64,000 nucleotides of DNA from Candidatus Bathyarchaeota archaeon (GTDB taxonomy: Archaea; Thermoproteota; Bathyarchaeia; Bathyarchaeales; DTEX01): NCBI GenBank assembly GCA_018396635.1, contig JAGTQE010000003.1, positions 54,852 to 118,851 on the forward strand, given 5' to 3'. The translations under genes were made by a program, and so were the position numbers. This document shows, one piece after another, positions 44,277-52,760 of the stretch (positions are counted from its first letter, which is position 1; each line of letters begins with the position of its first letter). The notes beneath the pieces were generated by a model that made no database searches, was not told the DNA's origin, and was given only the letters and a program-made list of their open reading frames with translations.

Positions 44277-47200
44277 TTGAGTAGCGACATTAAGGTTTTG
44301 GAGAAGATTTCCACAAAAATGGCTTATGAAGTCTTTGAGGATCCCGTACCGTACTTTGACAGCAGACATTACCCGTATACTAAACTCAGCGTGTTTAGTC
44401 CTAAGCCATCGCCTACTGATTATAGAGAGATAGAATTAGAGAATGCTTTCCTTAAAATATCTTTTATACCCGATCTTGGGGCGCGCATCTTCTCGGCGGT
44501 TGATAAAGTATCCGGCCGCCACATCTTCAACCACATAGATCTTATTAGGCCAGCACTGATAGCTGCTAGGGGTGCTTGGATTGCGGTTGGACTGGAGTTT
44601 AACCTTTGCCCATTCCCATCACATACAGTGGACAATTTTTCGCCAGTAGACTATATTATAGAGAAAGGTGAAGATGGAAGAGTATCAGTAATTTTGGGCA
44701 GCCTAAATCTAATCAATGGCATTGAGTATGCGGTTATTGTAAAGATAAGACCCTATTCTTCAATGATTGAGACGGAGATAAGAACGCTCAATACAAGCTT
44801 AACTCCAGAACGGTATTACTTCTGGTCTAATGCTGCATTGCCCACCACTTATGGCCTGAAAATATTTTATCCTGGCTCCCTCACTAATATCGGGCGATTC
44901 CCAATTAATGAGGAAGGAGTTGACTTAAGGTGGTATAGAAACTACATCAGGCCCACAAGCCTTTTTATTCTTGATTCCGAGGAGGATTTCTTCGCCGCTT
45001 ACAATTATGAGTATGATTTAGGATTAGTTCATGTGGCGGATCATAATATTGTTCCCGGAAAGAAATTCTGGACTTGGGGTGTATCTGAAGACGGCTTGTT
45101 CTGGAGGGATGTATTATCGGATAAGGGGATTCCGTATATAGAAATACAGAGTGGAAGGTTCCTAACGCAGGGGATAGTTGAACTTGCAAACCCATTGAGC
45201 TTCGAGTCTTGGACTGAGTACTGGTACCCTGTAAGAGGCCTCAGAAACATTATATTTGCAAATAAAAATGCCGCGATCGACGTGGAAGAAATTGGAAATG
45301 GGAAAATTATATTGAGGGTTTCACCGTCAATGGAGTTTAAGAACGCTAGGCTTAAGATAGTAAGTCCGAGGGAGGAGATAATCTACGAGGAAATAGTGGA
45401 TTTATCACCTAAACATACGTTAGTGAGGGAGCTAAGCGTAAATGTTGAGAAGCCAATTCTCAAAATTTTCTCAGAAGATGGGAGGGAGATTCTCTCATGG
45501 GACTTTAGAAGCTATAGGACTAGCCTACCCGAGACTCCATCCTGGAAAGGCGAAGCGGAAGATTGGGGTTGGAGAGATAGTAATGAAGAGCTTTGGCTGA
45601 AGGGTATTGACGCTTTTAAGAGGGAGCATCCTAAAGTGGCTGAAAGGTTCTTTCAGAAATCTCTGGAAAAAGATCCGGGGTTCTCTAGAAGCCTAGCTTG
45701 GCTCGGCCTACTACGCTACCTTTCCGGTCTATATGAGGACGCTGAAAGCCTCCTCAAGATGGCTTTAAGGAGAAATCCTTATGACGACGATGCGCGATAC
45801 TATCTCTGCTTAACGCTAATCGCATTAAATAGAAATGATGATGCTGAAAGGAACCTCTGGAGACTTTACACTTTTGGGAAGAATAGATCTTTAGCCCTAT
45901 ATCTTCTAGGAGTGTTGAAGGCTAAGCTTGAACTCTATGAGGAGGCTGAGAAGTTTCTTAGGGAGGCTGCTGCAAGTAACAGTTTTAATTTGAGGGCTTT
46001 GACGTTGCTATCAGCCATATTAAGGAGGCGGGGAAAAAGGGAGGAAGCATTAGAAATCCTTAAAAGATGCGCTGAGCTTATGCCGCTGGACTATTTAGTT
46101 ATTTCTGAAAAGTATCTTCTCTCATCGGATAAGGATGCCGAAAAAGTATTGTTCTCTAATTATCAGAAGGTTCTTGAGGCTTCAAAGGAATACATTTTCG
46201 CCGGTCTATTTGATGATGCTGCAAAGATATTAGATACGGCTTTAGGGCATGGAATTAAAAATCCTTTGATATACTATTATTTAGGCTATGCTCTTAAAAA
46301 GATGGGGCGGATCAAGGACGCTGAATATTATTACAGGAAAGGTGAGAAGGAGAGTATTGATTATATTTTCCCGCATAGGTTAATGGACATTGAGGTTTTG
46401 AGGGATGCAGTCTCCTCTCTTGAAGGGTGTCAGACAGCGCACTATCTACTTGGTAATGTTCTTTTCCATGTTGGTAGATGGGAAGAGGCTTTGAGCGAAT
46501 GGGAGAAGGCGCTGTATAGTGGGCTAGAGCATCCAATCCTATATCGTAATATAGGCTTCTCATATAATATTCTAACAAATGAATGGGATAAGATCATTGA
46601 AGCCTATAAAAAAGCCATTGAGCTATCACCTAAAAACCATGTGTTGTATAATGAGCTGAGCGACATTTATTCAAAGATTGGCCTCTTTGATGAGAGTTTA
46701 AATCTGCTTGAGGGCGCTCCAGCCGAGGCTAAGAGATATTCTTTGATCGCTAAGCTATGTTCGGCGTATGTTGATGTGGGAAGGGCAGACGAAGCCTTGA
46801 AGATACTGCTTAACACTTATTTTGAGCCGACGGAAGGGTATTTTGGCTTCTGGGAGATATATGTTGACGCGTTAATTTTTAAGGGCCTCAAGATGCTTAG
46901 GGAGAATAGGGTAAAGGAAGCTTTAGATTGTTTCATTAGAGCGATGGATTATCCCAGAAATCTTGGCGTGGGTGCCCCTCACCCTAAGTATAGGCATGAT
47001 GTCCTTCAACTATACTACGCTGGGATAGCGTATGAGATGCTTGGCGATCTAGATAACGCCGAAAAACTTTGGAAGGATGCTCTTCAGCGGTCCGCCGATA
47101 TGGTAAGTGAGCATAAAGTCTTCCAGGCGCTTATCCTTAAGAAGCTTAAGAGGTTCTCTGAAGCTGATGCGCTACTAGAGAATATAGTTAGAGAGGCGGA

Positions 47201-47435
47201 ATTAAGAATTAAGGACATATGTGAGAGGGTTGGTGGCGCTGAGAGTTCCCTGGCACGGCTGCTCCATTACGATGATGTCCTAGCATACATGTTTTACGTG
47301 GTTGGCATCGCGGAGATTGCTCGTGGCAAAATGGCTCAAGGGCTAGCTGAAATCGATAAGGCTTTGAACATAAATAAGGCTATGAGACACGCCCGATGGA
47401 TTAGGGAAGGGAAATTTTTGTTTGATATAACTTGA
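44277..47435 (+). CDS. DUF5107 and tetratricopeptide repeat protein
   Basis: A 1052-residue protein. Residues about 40-330 are DUF5107, a galactose-mutarotase-like beta-sandwich (LEFNLCPFPSHTV, YYFWSNAALP, FWTWG). From about 440 to the end run many TPR units (for example PGFSRSLAWLGLLRYLSGLYEDAESLLKMAL), a protein interaction superhelix. The combination occurs in polysaccharide-degrading bacteria and some archaea; the fold suggests binding or cleavage of glycans, but the activity is not established. The TTG at 44277 is used; an ATG at 44319 is possible. No signal peptide, so probably cytoplasmic. Confidence 0.85.
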   Translation: MSSDIKVLEKISTKMAYEVFEDPVPYFDSRHYPYTKLSVFSPKPSPTDYREIELENAFLKISFIPDLGARIFSAVDKVSGRHIFNHIDLIRPALIAARGAWIAVGLEFNLCPFPSHTVDNFSPVDYIIEKGEDGRVSVILGSLNLINGIEYAVIVKIRPYSSMIETEIRTLNTSLTPERYYFWSNAALPTTYGLKIFYPGSLTNIGRFPINEEGVDLRWYRNYIRPTSLFILDSEEDFFAAYNYEYDLGLVHVADHNIVPGKKFWTWGVSEDGLFWRDVLSDKGIPYIEIQSGRFLTQGIVELANPLSFESWTEYWYPVRGLRNIIFANKNAAIDVEEIGNGKIILRVSPSMEFKNARLKIVSPREEIIYEEIVDLSPKHTLVRELSVNVEKPILKIFSEDGREILSWDFRSYRTSLPETPSWKGEAEDWGWRDSNEELWLKGIDAFKREHPKVAERFFQKSLEKDPGFSRSLAWLGLLRYLSGLYEDAESLLKMALRRNPYDDDARYYLCLTLIALNRNDDAERNLWRLYTFGKNRSLALYLLGVLKAKLELYEEAEKFLREAAASNSFNLRALTLLSAILRRRGKREEALEILKRCAELMPLDYLVISEKYLLSSDKDAEKVLFSNYQKVLEASKEYIFAGLFDDAAKILDTALGHGIKNPLIYYYLGYALKKMGRIKDAEYYYRKGEKESIDYIFPHRLMDIEVLRDAVSSLEGCQTAHYLLGNVLFHVGRWEEALSEWEKALYSGLEHPILYRNIGFSYNILTNEWDKIIEAYKKAIELSPKNHVLYNELSDIYSKIGLFDESLNLLEGAPAEAKRYSLIAKLCSAYVDVGRADEALKILLNTYFEPTEGYFGFWEIYVDALIFKGLKMLRENRVKEALDCFIRAMDYPRNLGVGAPHPKYRHDVLQLYYAGIAYEMLGDLDNAEKLWKDALQRSADMVSEHKVFQALILKKLKRFSEADALLENIVREAELRIKDICERVGGAESSLARLLHYDDVLAYMFYVVGIAEIARGKMAQGLAEIDKALNINKAMRHARWIREGKFLFDIT

Positions 47436-47507
47436 TATAAACAATAAAGCGAAGGGGATGAAAGATTTGTTTTGGTCGCTACTTAATTAAGCCAGGTCTA
47501 AGCATTA

Positions 47508-49772
47508 TTATAGTTTAATCTCTTCCTCCCAAGATTCCCATTTAGTTTTGAGCTCATATCTCCAGTATTCTCTCTCCGTCTTAAAGTAACCTTCTCTTTC
47601 TATGTCCGGTCTATGACTAAGGTCTATAACTGAGGGTTCATCTGAAGAGAATAATTTGATTCCTTTAAAGAACAATTTCATGCCATCGATGAATGCAAAT
47701 CTCAGGGTATTATCTGGAAGCAGCCCCATATATATGTAGGCTGCATCGCTCTCAATCTCGCCGTAGCGGACTTTTCCGTCTTCGTATGTGTAAACTGGCC
47801 TTATATGGGGTCTAACTAGCCCTATGGAGAGGTCGTGCTTTGCGCATACCGTTATGTCCCTGCTTGGTAGATTGATCCTTATGGCTGTTGCCCTAGGATA
47901 TTTATCTGCATCCATCATTCTTATTCCATCTAAAATCTTATCTATTGACTCGTTCTCTTTGTGAGGCCATAACACGGTTGTAAAGGAAAAGTACTCCCCT
48001 CCACGAAAGTCTCTGGAAATCGTTTGGTAAACGCACTTCTCCGGAAGGTAGCAACGCATAGCGTCCTCAACATTAATAGATCCGTCCTCAACGGGACTAA
48101 AATATATTAGAAGACGTCTCCCCTCCTTATTCGGCCAAGCTAATAGCTTCCTTTGCTCCATTGTTATCTTTGGATTAAAGAGCGCTCCAACAACACCAAT
48201 ACGCTCGATGGATGTATCAAAATATCCATCTCCTACTTCATGTATCCTCTGTGTCCAGAAGAGATTGCTTAGCGTAAACTTTCCATCACGCAGAATTCTT
48301 ATGCCATCGTGTATTATGAATGCTTCTAATCCTTTCAGATACGTTATGATTCTATCCCAATGATAGCTGTTTCTCTCATCTATAACCTCTGTGCGGCTAA
48401 CATCTACATCTTTAAAGATCTTAAAATGAACCCTTCTTGTTCTAGTTTGCTGATAATCTAATTTTTTGCGTAGAAAGCTGAGGAGTTTTTGGCATGCCGG
48501 CTCTCCCTCCCGCACAACTATGCGGTTGTGGTAGACATCCGCTCTATATTCGCCGTTAGGCAGGGCTTCCCGATAACCTCCATCATGAAGAAGAAATGCT
48601 CCATCGTAAATTAACGCTATAATGGAGTTTTCGTCGGCGTGTCCGTGATGCATCTTTTCAGCCGTGACTACTAAGGTGTTTCGCAAATGCTCCTTATAAT
48701 ACCAGCCGATGTCACCCTCATCCATGTAGTTTAACAGCATGTATGTTGAGCTTTCGTCCCATCCGCTTCTGAAAACGATCTTCTTGCCGATGACTTCGTC
48801 TAAAGCTTCTTGGCTGAGTATGTGGGGCTTTTTAGGCTCTATTGAGTCATCAGCCCATAGGTAGGCGAAGACCGAGAAGATCCCGAACTTCTCTTCCTTT
48901 CTTGTAAAACGGAAGATCCTGTCCGCAGCATACTTCATGTATGGGTCTCGATAGATTGATGCCCCCTTCTCTAATATCATCATATAGAGGTCTGTTGGAG
49001 AGCCCCATGATGCATCCCCAAAATCAGGAATCATGCCGAGGGGACATAAAAGGAGAGTGAAGTAATCGAAGTAATATTTCAATATTGGTGACTGGAAAAT
49101 CGCATAGTTTTTTTCAACCAGGTCTATGTAGAGAAGTATGTCTGCTAGCCATATCGCTGAGTAGAGTTCGCTGTCTTCAAGAGACCAATGCCTCAGACTA
49201 GCTTCAACTAATATATTGCCAAGCTTGCTCCATAGATGTGCTCTTGGATGTTCTGGAAACATCTTTGCGGCGTAAGTTAATGCTAGCCCCCTCTTAATCG
49301 CTCGGTTATGCGGTCCCCATTCTGGGAAGGCAAAGATTGGCTCCAGTGAGTGGTCGACTATACGCTTAAATTCCTCTACGTCATCTGCTTTAACTACCCC
49401 GCTGTCTTTTATTAGTTCATATGCGAATAGAAAGAGGGTGACACCATTAAACCAATTTACTACTGGATATACTTTTCGCCCGATCTTCCCCGAAAGAATA
49501 CCAGGCAGCTTAGAGTATATCAGTAATGATTCCCTCGACTCCTCAGCATACTTAATATCGCTTGTAATAGAGTAAAATAGACTTTCTAGAACAGCCCGTG
49601 TTACCGGCGCCATTGGCGGATCGAATGTTTTTGTCTCAACAGCTCTCTCAAGCCACTCATTCATTTGCTTGTCAAAATCTTTTACAATTCTCTCATAATA
49701 TTTCCTGATAAACTCTAAATATTCCCTTTTGGTAGTCAAAGATCTCTCACCTGTAGATCCGAACAACCGCAT
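47508..49772 (-). CDS. Heparinase II/III-family-like protein (polysaccharide lyase type)
   Basis: A 754-residue protein with an N-terminal alpha/alpha toroid (about 1-320) and a C-terminal beta-sandwich of the heparinase II/III kind. MHHGHADENSIIALIYDGAFLLHDGGY near residue 371 is the recognisable core motif of the family. Members cleave uronic-acid-containing polysaccharides by elimination. The absence of a signal peptide suggests action on oligosaccharides after import. It faces away from the DUF5107 gene and stands directly upstream of the transporter cluster in the opposite direction, which supports a shared carbohydrate pathway. Confidence 0.82.
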   Translation of the reverse strand: MRLFGSTGERSLTTKREYLEFIRKYYERIVKDFDKQMNEWLERAVETKTFDPPMAPVTRAVLESLFYSITSDIKYAEESRESLLIYSKLPGILSGKIGRKVYPVVNWFNGVTLFLFAYELIKDSGVVKADDVEEFKRIVDHSLEPIFAFPEWGPHNRAIKRGLALTYAAKMFPEHPRAHLWSKLGNILVEASLRHWSLEDSELYSAIWLADILLYIDLVEKNYAIFQSPILKYYFDYFTLLLCPLGMIPDFGDASWGSPTDLYMMILEKGASIYRDPYMKYAADRIFRFTRKEEKFGIFSVFAYLWADDSIEPKKPHILSQEALDEVIGKKIVFRSGWDESSTYMLLNYMDEGDIGWYYKEHLRNTLVVTAEKMHHGHADENSIIALIYDGAFLLHDGGYREALPNGEYRADVYHNRIVVREGEPACQKLLSFLRKKLDYQQTRTRRVHFKIFKDVDVSRTEVIDERNSYHWDRIITYLKGLEAFIIHDGIRILRDGKFTLSNLFWTQRIHEVGDGYFDTSIERIGVVGALFNPKITMEQRKLLAWPNKEGRRLLIYFSPVEDGSINVEDAMRCYLPEKCVYQTISRDFRGGEYFSFTTVLWPHKENESIDKILDGIRMMDADKYPRATAIRINLPSRDITVCAKHDLSIGLVRPHIRPVYTYEDGKVRYGEIESDAAYIYMGLLPDNTLRFAFIDGMKLFFKGIKLFSSDEPSVIDLSHRPDIEREGYFKTEREYWRYELKTKWESWEEEIKL

Positions 49773-49862
49773 ATTTAAAAATTTTCCGTAAAGTCGCCGG
49801 TTTTCAAAAAGTTTATCTAGTCTCGTTATATTTCTCTTTTGAATATTAAATGCGTGGGGAGT

Positions 49863-50852
49863 ATGTCTCAGCAGAAGGTCATCATTAGTGTTAGGAACTT
49901 AACTGTTGAGTTTAGGGTTCCTAGGGGAATTCTTAGGGCTGTTGATGGTTTAGACTTAGATGTCTATGAGGGAGAGGTTCTTGGGCTTGTTGGCGAGAGC
50001 GGTTGCGGGAAGTCTGTTTTTGCGCATGCCCTACTTAAGCTGGTTGACATAAATGGATATATCAAGTCTGGGAAAGTTATATTTGACGGCACGAAAGATG
50101 TTTATTCTTTAGGGAAGAAGGAGTTAAGGGAATACCGCTGGAAGGATGTTGCATTGATATTTCAGGGCGCTTTCAATTCTCTAAACCCAGTAATGAAGGT
50201 TTTCGATCACATGGTTGACACTGTTTTAGCGCATGAAAAGAACGTGTCAAGCGAGGAGATTAAAAAGAGGTCTATAGAGCTTCTGAAGATGGTTAGACTA
50301 GATCCAGAGACAGTTCTTGGGCGTTATCCGCATGAGTTAAGTGGTGGGATGAAGCAGAGAACTGTTAGCGCAATGGCACTATTACTTAGACCTAAAGTCC
50401 TCATATTGGATGAACCCACATCAGCCCTAGATGTGCTGACGCAGAAGTTCTTTATAAGGATCCTTAAAGATTTAAGGAAAGAGTTTGGCCTTACAATGAT
50501 ATTTATAACACATGACTTAGCTACTGTAGCCGAGATAGCTGATAGAGTGGCTATAATGTATGGTGGAACTATAGTTGAAATCGGCAATGTTGAGGATATA
50601 TTTTACAGGTCGAGACACCCCTACACTAGAGCGCTCTTGAATGCAATCCCCTCAATAGTTGGGGATATTAGCAAGCTTAAACCCTTACCCGGCCCTCTGC
50701 CAGATCCAGTTAATCCTCCGCCTGGATGCGGCTTTCACCCGCGCTGCCCCTATGCCATCCAGATCTGTAGGGAGGTTAGACCGGAATTAGAGAGGATCGA
50801 TGCTGTGAGTTTTGTGGCATGTCATCGTTGGAGGGAGCTGAAGTTTGACTGA
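49863..50852 (+). CDS. Opp/Dpp-type ABC transporter ATPase, first subunit (DppD-like)
   Basis: A 329-residue ATPase. Walker A GESGCGKS at 44-51, signature LSGGMKQR, Walker B LILDEPTSALD, and the C-terminal oligopeptide transporter domain GCGFHPRCPYAIQICREV are all present. The ATG at 49863 follows GGGGAG; an ATG at 49839 is also in frame. The next ATPase gene overlaps by eight bases. In hyperthermophilic archaea and Thermotoga this transporter type often carries beta-linked oligosaccharides, not peptides, which fits the neighbouring glycosidases. Confidence 0.93.
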   Translation: MSQQKVIISVRNLTVEFRVPRGILRAVDGLDLDVYEGEVLGLVGESGCGKSVFAHALLKLVDINGYIKSGKVIFDGTKDVYSLGKKELREYRWKDVALIFQGAFNSLNPVMKVFDHMVDTVLAHEKNVSSEEIKKRSIELLKMVRLDPETVLGRYPHELSGGMKQRTVSAMALLLRPKVLILDEPTSALDVLTQKFFIRILKDLRKEFGLTMIFITHDLATVAEIADRVAIMYGGTIVEIGNVEDIFYRSRHPYTRALLNAIPSIVGDISKLKPLPGPLPDPVNPPPGCGFHPRCPYAIQICREVRPELERIDAVSFVACHRWRELKFD

Positions 50853-51849
50853 AACTCCATTAATTGAGGCCAGAAATTTATCTAAGGTTTTTGCTGTAGG
50901 CGGTGGCATGTTTGCTAAGAAGAGGTTTATAAGGGCTGTGGATGATGTCTCTCTTAAAATTAATAGAGGGGAGAATGTTGCGCTTGTTGGTGAGAGTGGC
51001 TGTGGGAAGAGCACTTTAGGAAGACTTCTTCTAGGCCTTCTCTATCCGACGAGCGGCTCAGTCCTCTATAAAGGCAAAGATATCTGGAGGATGAATGAGA
51101 AGGAGTTTAAGGAGTTCCGGCGTAAAGCCCAAATAATACATCAGGATCCATACTCGAGTATAAATCCTGTTAGAACAATTTTTCAATCCCTGGCGCCAGC
51201 TATGATTCAACATAAAATTGTTCAAAGTAGGGAAGAAGCCTTTAAGAGAGCTGCTGAGTTGCTTGGTTTGGTGGGTCTTAATCCTCCAGAAGACTTTCTC
51301 TCAAGATACCCTTCAAGGATGAGTGGTGGGCAGATGCAGAGGATAATTTTGGCTAGAGCTCTATCAGTTAACCCAGACTTTATTGTTGCGGATGAGGCAG
51401 TTTCAATGCTTGACGCCTGTCTTAGGATAGGCGCCCTAGATTTAATGCTAGACTTACAGAAGAAGTTTCAGCACGCCTACCTCTTTATCACGCATGACTT
51501 GGCTATAGCACGATACTTTATATTGAAGGGAGGGGGGCGCATAGTAATTATGTATTTGGGTAAAATTGTTGAAGTTGGGGACGGGGACTCGGTGATCCAA
51601 AAGCCAGCTCACCCCTATACGCAGGCGCTTATAGCAGCAACGCCGATTCCTGATCCAAAAATCTCTAGGGAGAGGGAGCTACCTAAGCTTAAGAGTCTTG
51701 ATGTGCCAAGGCTCACTGAGGCGATTCCAGGATGCAAGTTTAACACTAGATGTCCATATTCGGAGAAGATATGTGCTGAGGTGGTTCCTGAGATTAGGGA
51801 GGTTAAGGGCCGGTTGGTGGCATGTCACTTCGCTGAAAACTTTATATGA
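50845..51849 (+). CDS. Opp/Dpp-type ABC transporter ATPase, second subunit (DppF-like)
   Basis: A 334-residue ATPase with Walker A GESGCGKST, signature MSGGQMQR and a C-terminal CKFNTRCPYSEKIC segment. The Walker B region reads FIVADEAVSMLD in place of the usual DEPVSALD, a minor variation. It starts at TTG overlapping the first ATPase gene. Partner of the DppD-like subunit. Confidence 0.92.
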   Translation: MTETPLIEARNLSKVFAVGGGMFAKKRFIRAVDDVSLKINRGENVALVGESGCGKSTLGRLLLGLLYPTSGSVLYKGKDIWRMNEKEFKEFRRKAQIIHQDPYSSINPVRTIFQSLAPAMIQHKIVQSREEAFKRAAELLGLVGLNPPEDFLSRYPSRMSGGQMQRIILARALSVNPDFIVADEAVSMLDACLRIGALDLMLDLQKKFQHAYLFITHDLAIARYFILKGGGRIVIMYLGKIVEVGDGDSVIQKPAHPYTQALIAATPIPDPKISRERELPKLKSLDVPRLTEAIPGCKFNTRCPYSEKICAEVVPEIREVKGRLVACHFAENFI

Positions 51850-51883
51850 TGAGGTTTAAAATTATATTTTGAGCGATGGTTGA

Positions 51884-52666
51884 ATGATTGGAAAGAAGCT
51901 TCTTCTAATATTATCCTTAGTAATTGTATTAGCGGCGGGTGCATGGTTTTTCTATTTTGTTCCAAACGCCTCTCCTAAACTTTCCTCGCCGCCTATAGAT
52001 ATCTCTCTTAACGTCTATGTGAACCAGACGGCAATATACGCTTATGAATCTCCTGTTGAATCTATGTTTGGCTCCTCCCTTAAAGTGAGCATAGACTACT
52101 TTCCTGAAGAGATTATGCTTACAACCGTGAACTATGAGGTTATTCCTCGAGTCTTTCCATATATATTAGAAGTGAATTTGGAGAAGGGTAAAAACTTCTC
52201 TTTCTCTCTTTATGTTACGGCTTTTAGGCCTGGAAGCTACATTGTTAATTTACGTTTCCTATTATCTTATTGGATCTTCTCCCAAGAGTATCGGCAGAAG
52301 ATAATTGTGAATGCCAGCCTCCCGAAACCGCCTGCTCAGGTTAAACCGATCTCAATACTACTCGATAAAACATCTTATACTCAGGGCGAACCTATATTAA
52401 TCACAATCATAAATAATCTTAATGAATCTATTATGTTTGCTAATGCTGCTTGTGAGCTCCGTTTTGAAATTTTTAACGGCACATCTTGGGTTTATGTTAG
52501 GAATGTTTCTGGCGATCCCACACCAGTCAGCTTAGAGCCCGGGGGGAGAATAACTGTGAGGGATATGTTGTATCTTTCCTCAGGCGTCCCCTTCCAGCCT
52601 GGAAGATATCGTGTTGGGACGCGTGATGTATACGTGGAATTCAACGTTGTGAGGCCGATGACATAA
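51884..52666 (+). CDS. Secreted or membrane-anchored protein inside the transporter operon
   Basis: A 260-residue protein with an N-terminal hydrophobic anchor (about 5-27) and otherwise beta-strand-rich sequence with many N-glycosylation-like NxT/S sites. The second half (KPISILLDKTSYTQGEPILITIINNLNESIMF...) looks like an immunoglobulin-type fold of the BsuPI kind. I do not recognise an enzyme. Its place between ATPase and binding-protein genes suggests an accessory surface component, possibly aiding capture of the ligand. Confidence 0.7.
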   Translation: MIGKKLLLILSLVIVLAAGAWFFYFVPNASPKLSSPPIDISLNVYVNQTAIYAYESPVESMFGSSLKVSIDYFPEEIMLTTVNYEVIPRVFPYILEVNLEKGKNFSFSLYVTAFRPGSYIVNLRFLLSYWIFSQEYRQKIIVNASLPKPPAQVKPISILLDKTSYTQGEPILITIINNLNESIMFANAACELRFEIFNGTSWVYVRNVSGDPTPVSLEPGGRITVRDMLYLSSGVPFQPGRYRVGTRDVYVEFNVVRPMT

Positions 52667-52760
52667 ATAAGATGTCATCATATTTGTGGATTTAAGGGAT
52701 TTTGAGAAAGATTTAAATTTAATCCTTCCTTATATAGGGTGAGGCTTGGAGGAAAAAAAG

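Noticed and set aside
44189..44314. Longer N-terminus for the nicotinamidase gene
   Set aside because: It would overlap the divergent DUF5107 gene, and GGGAGG directly before TTG 44188 gives a better start that matches the family length.
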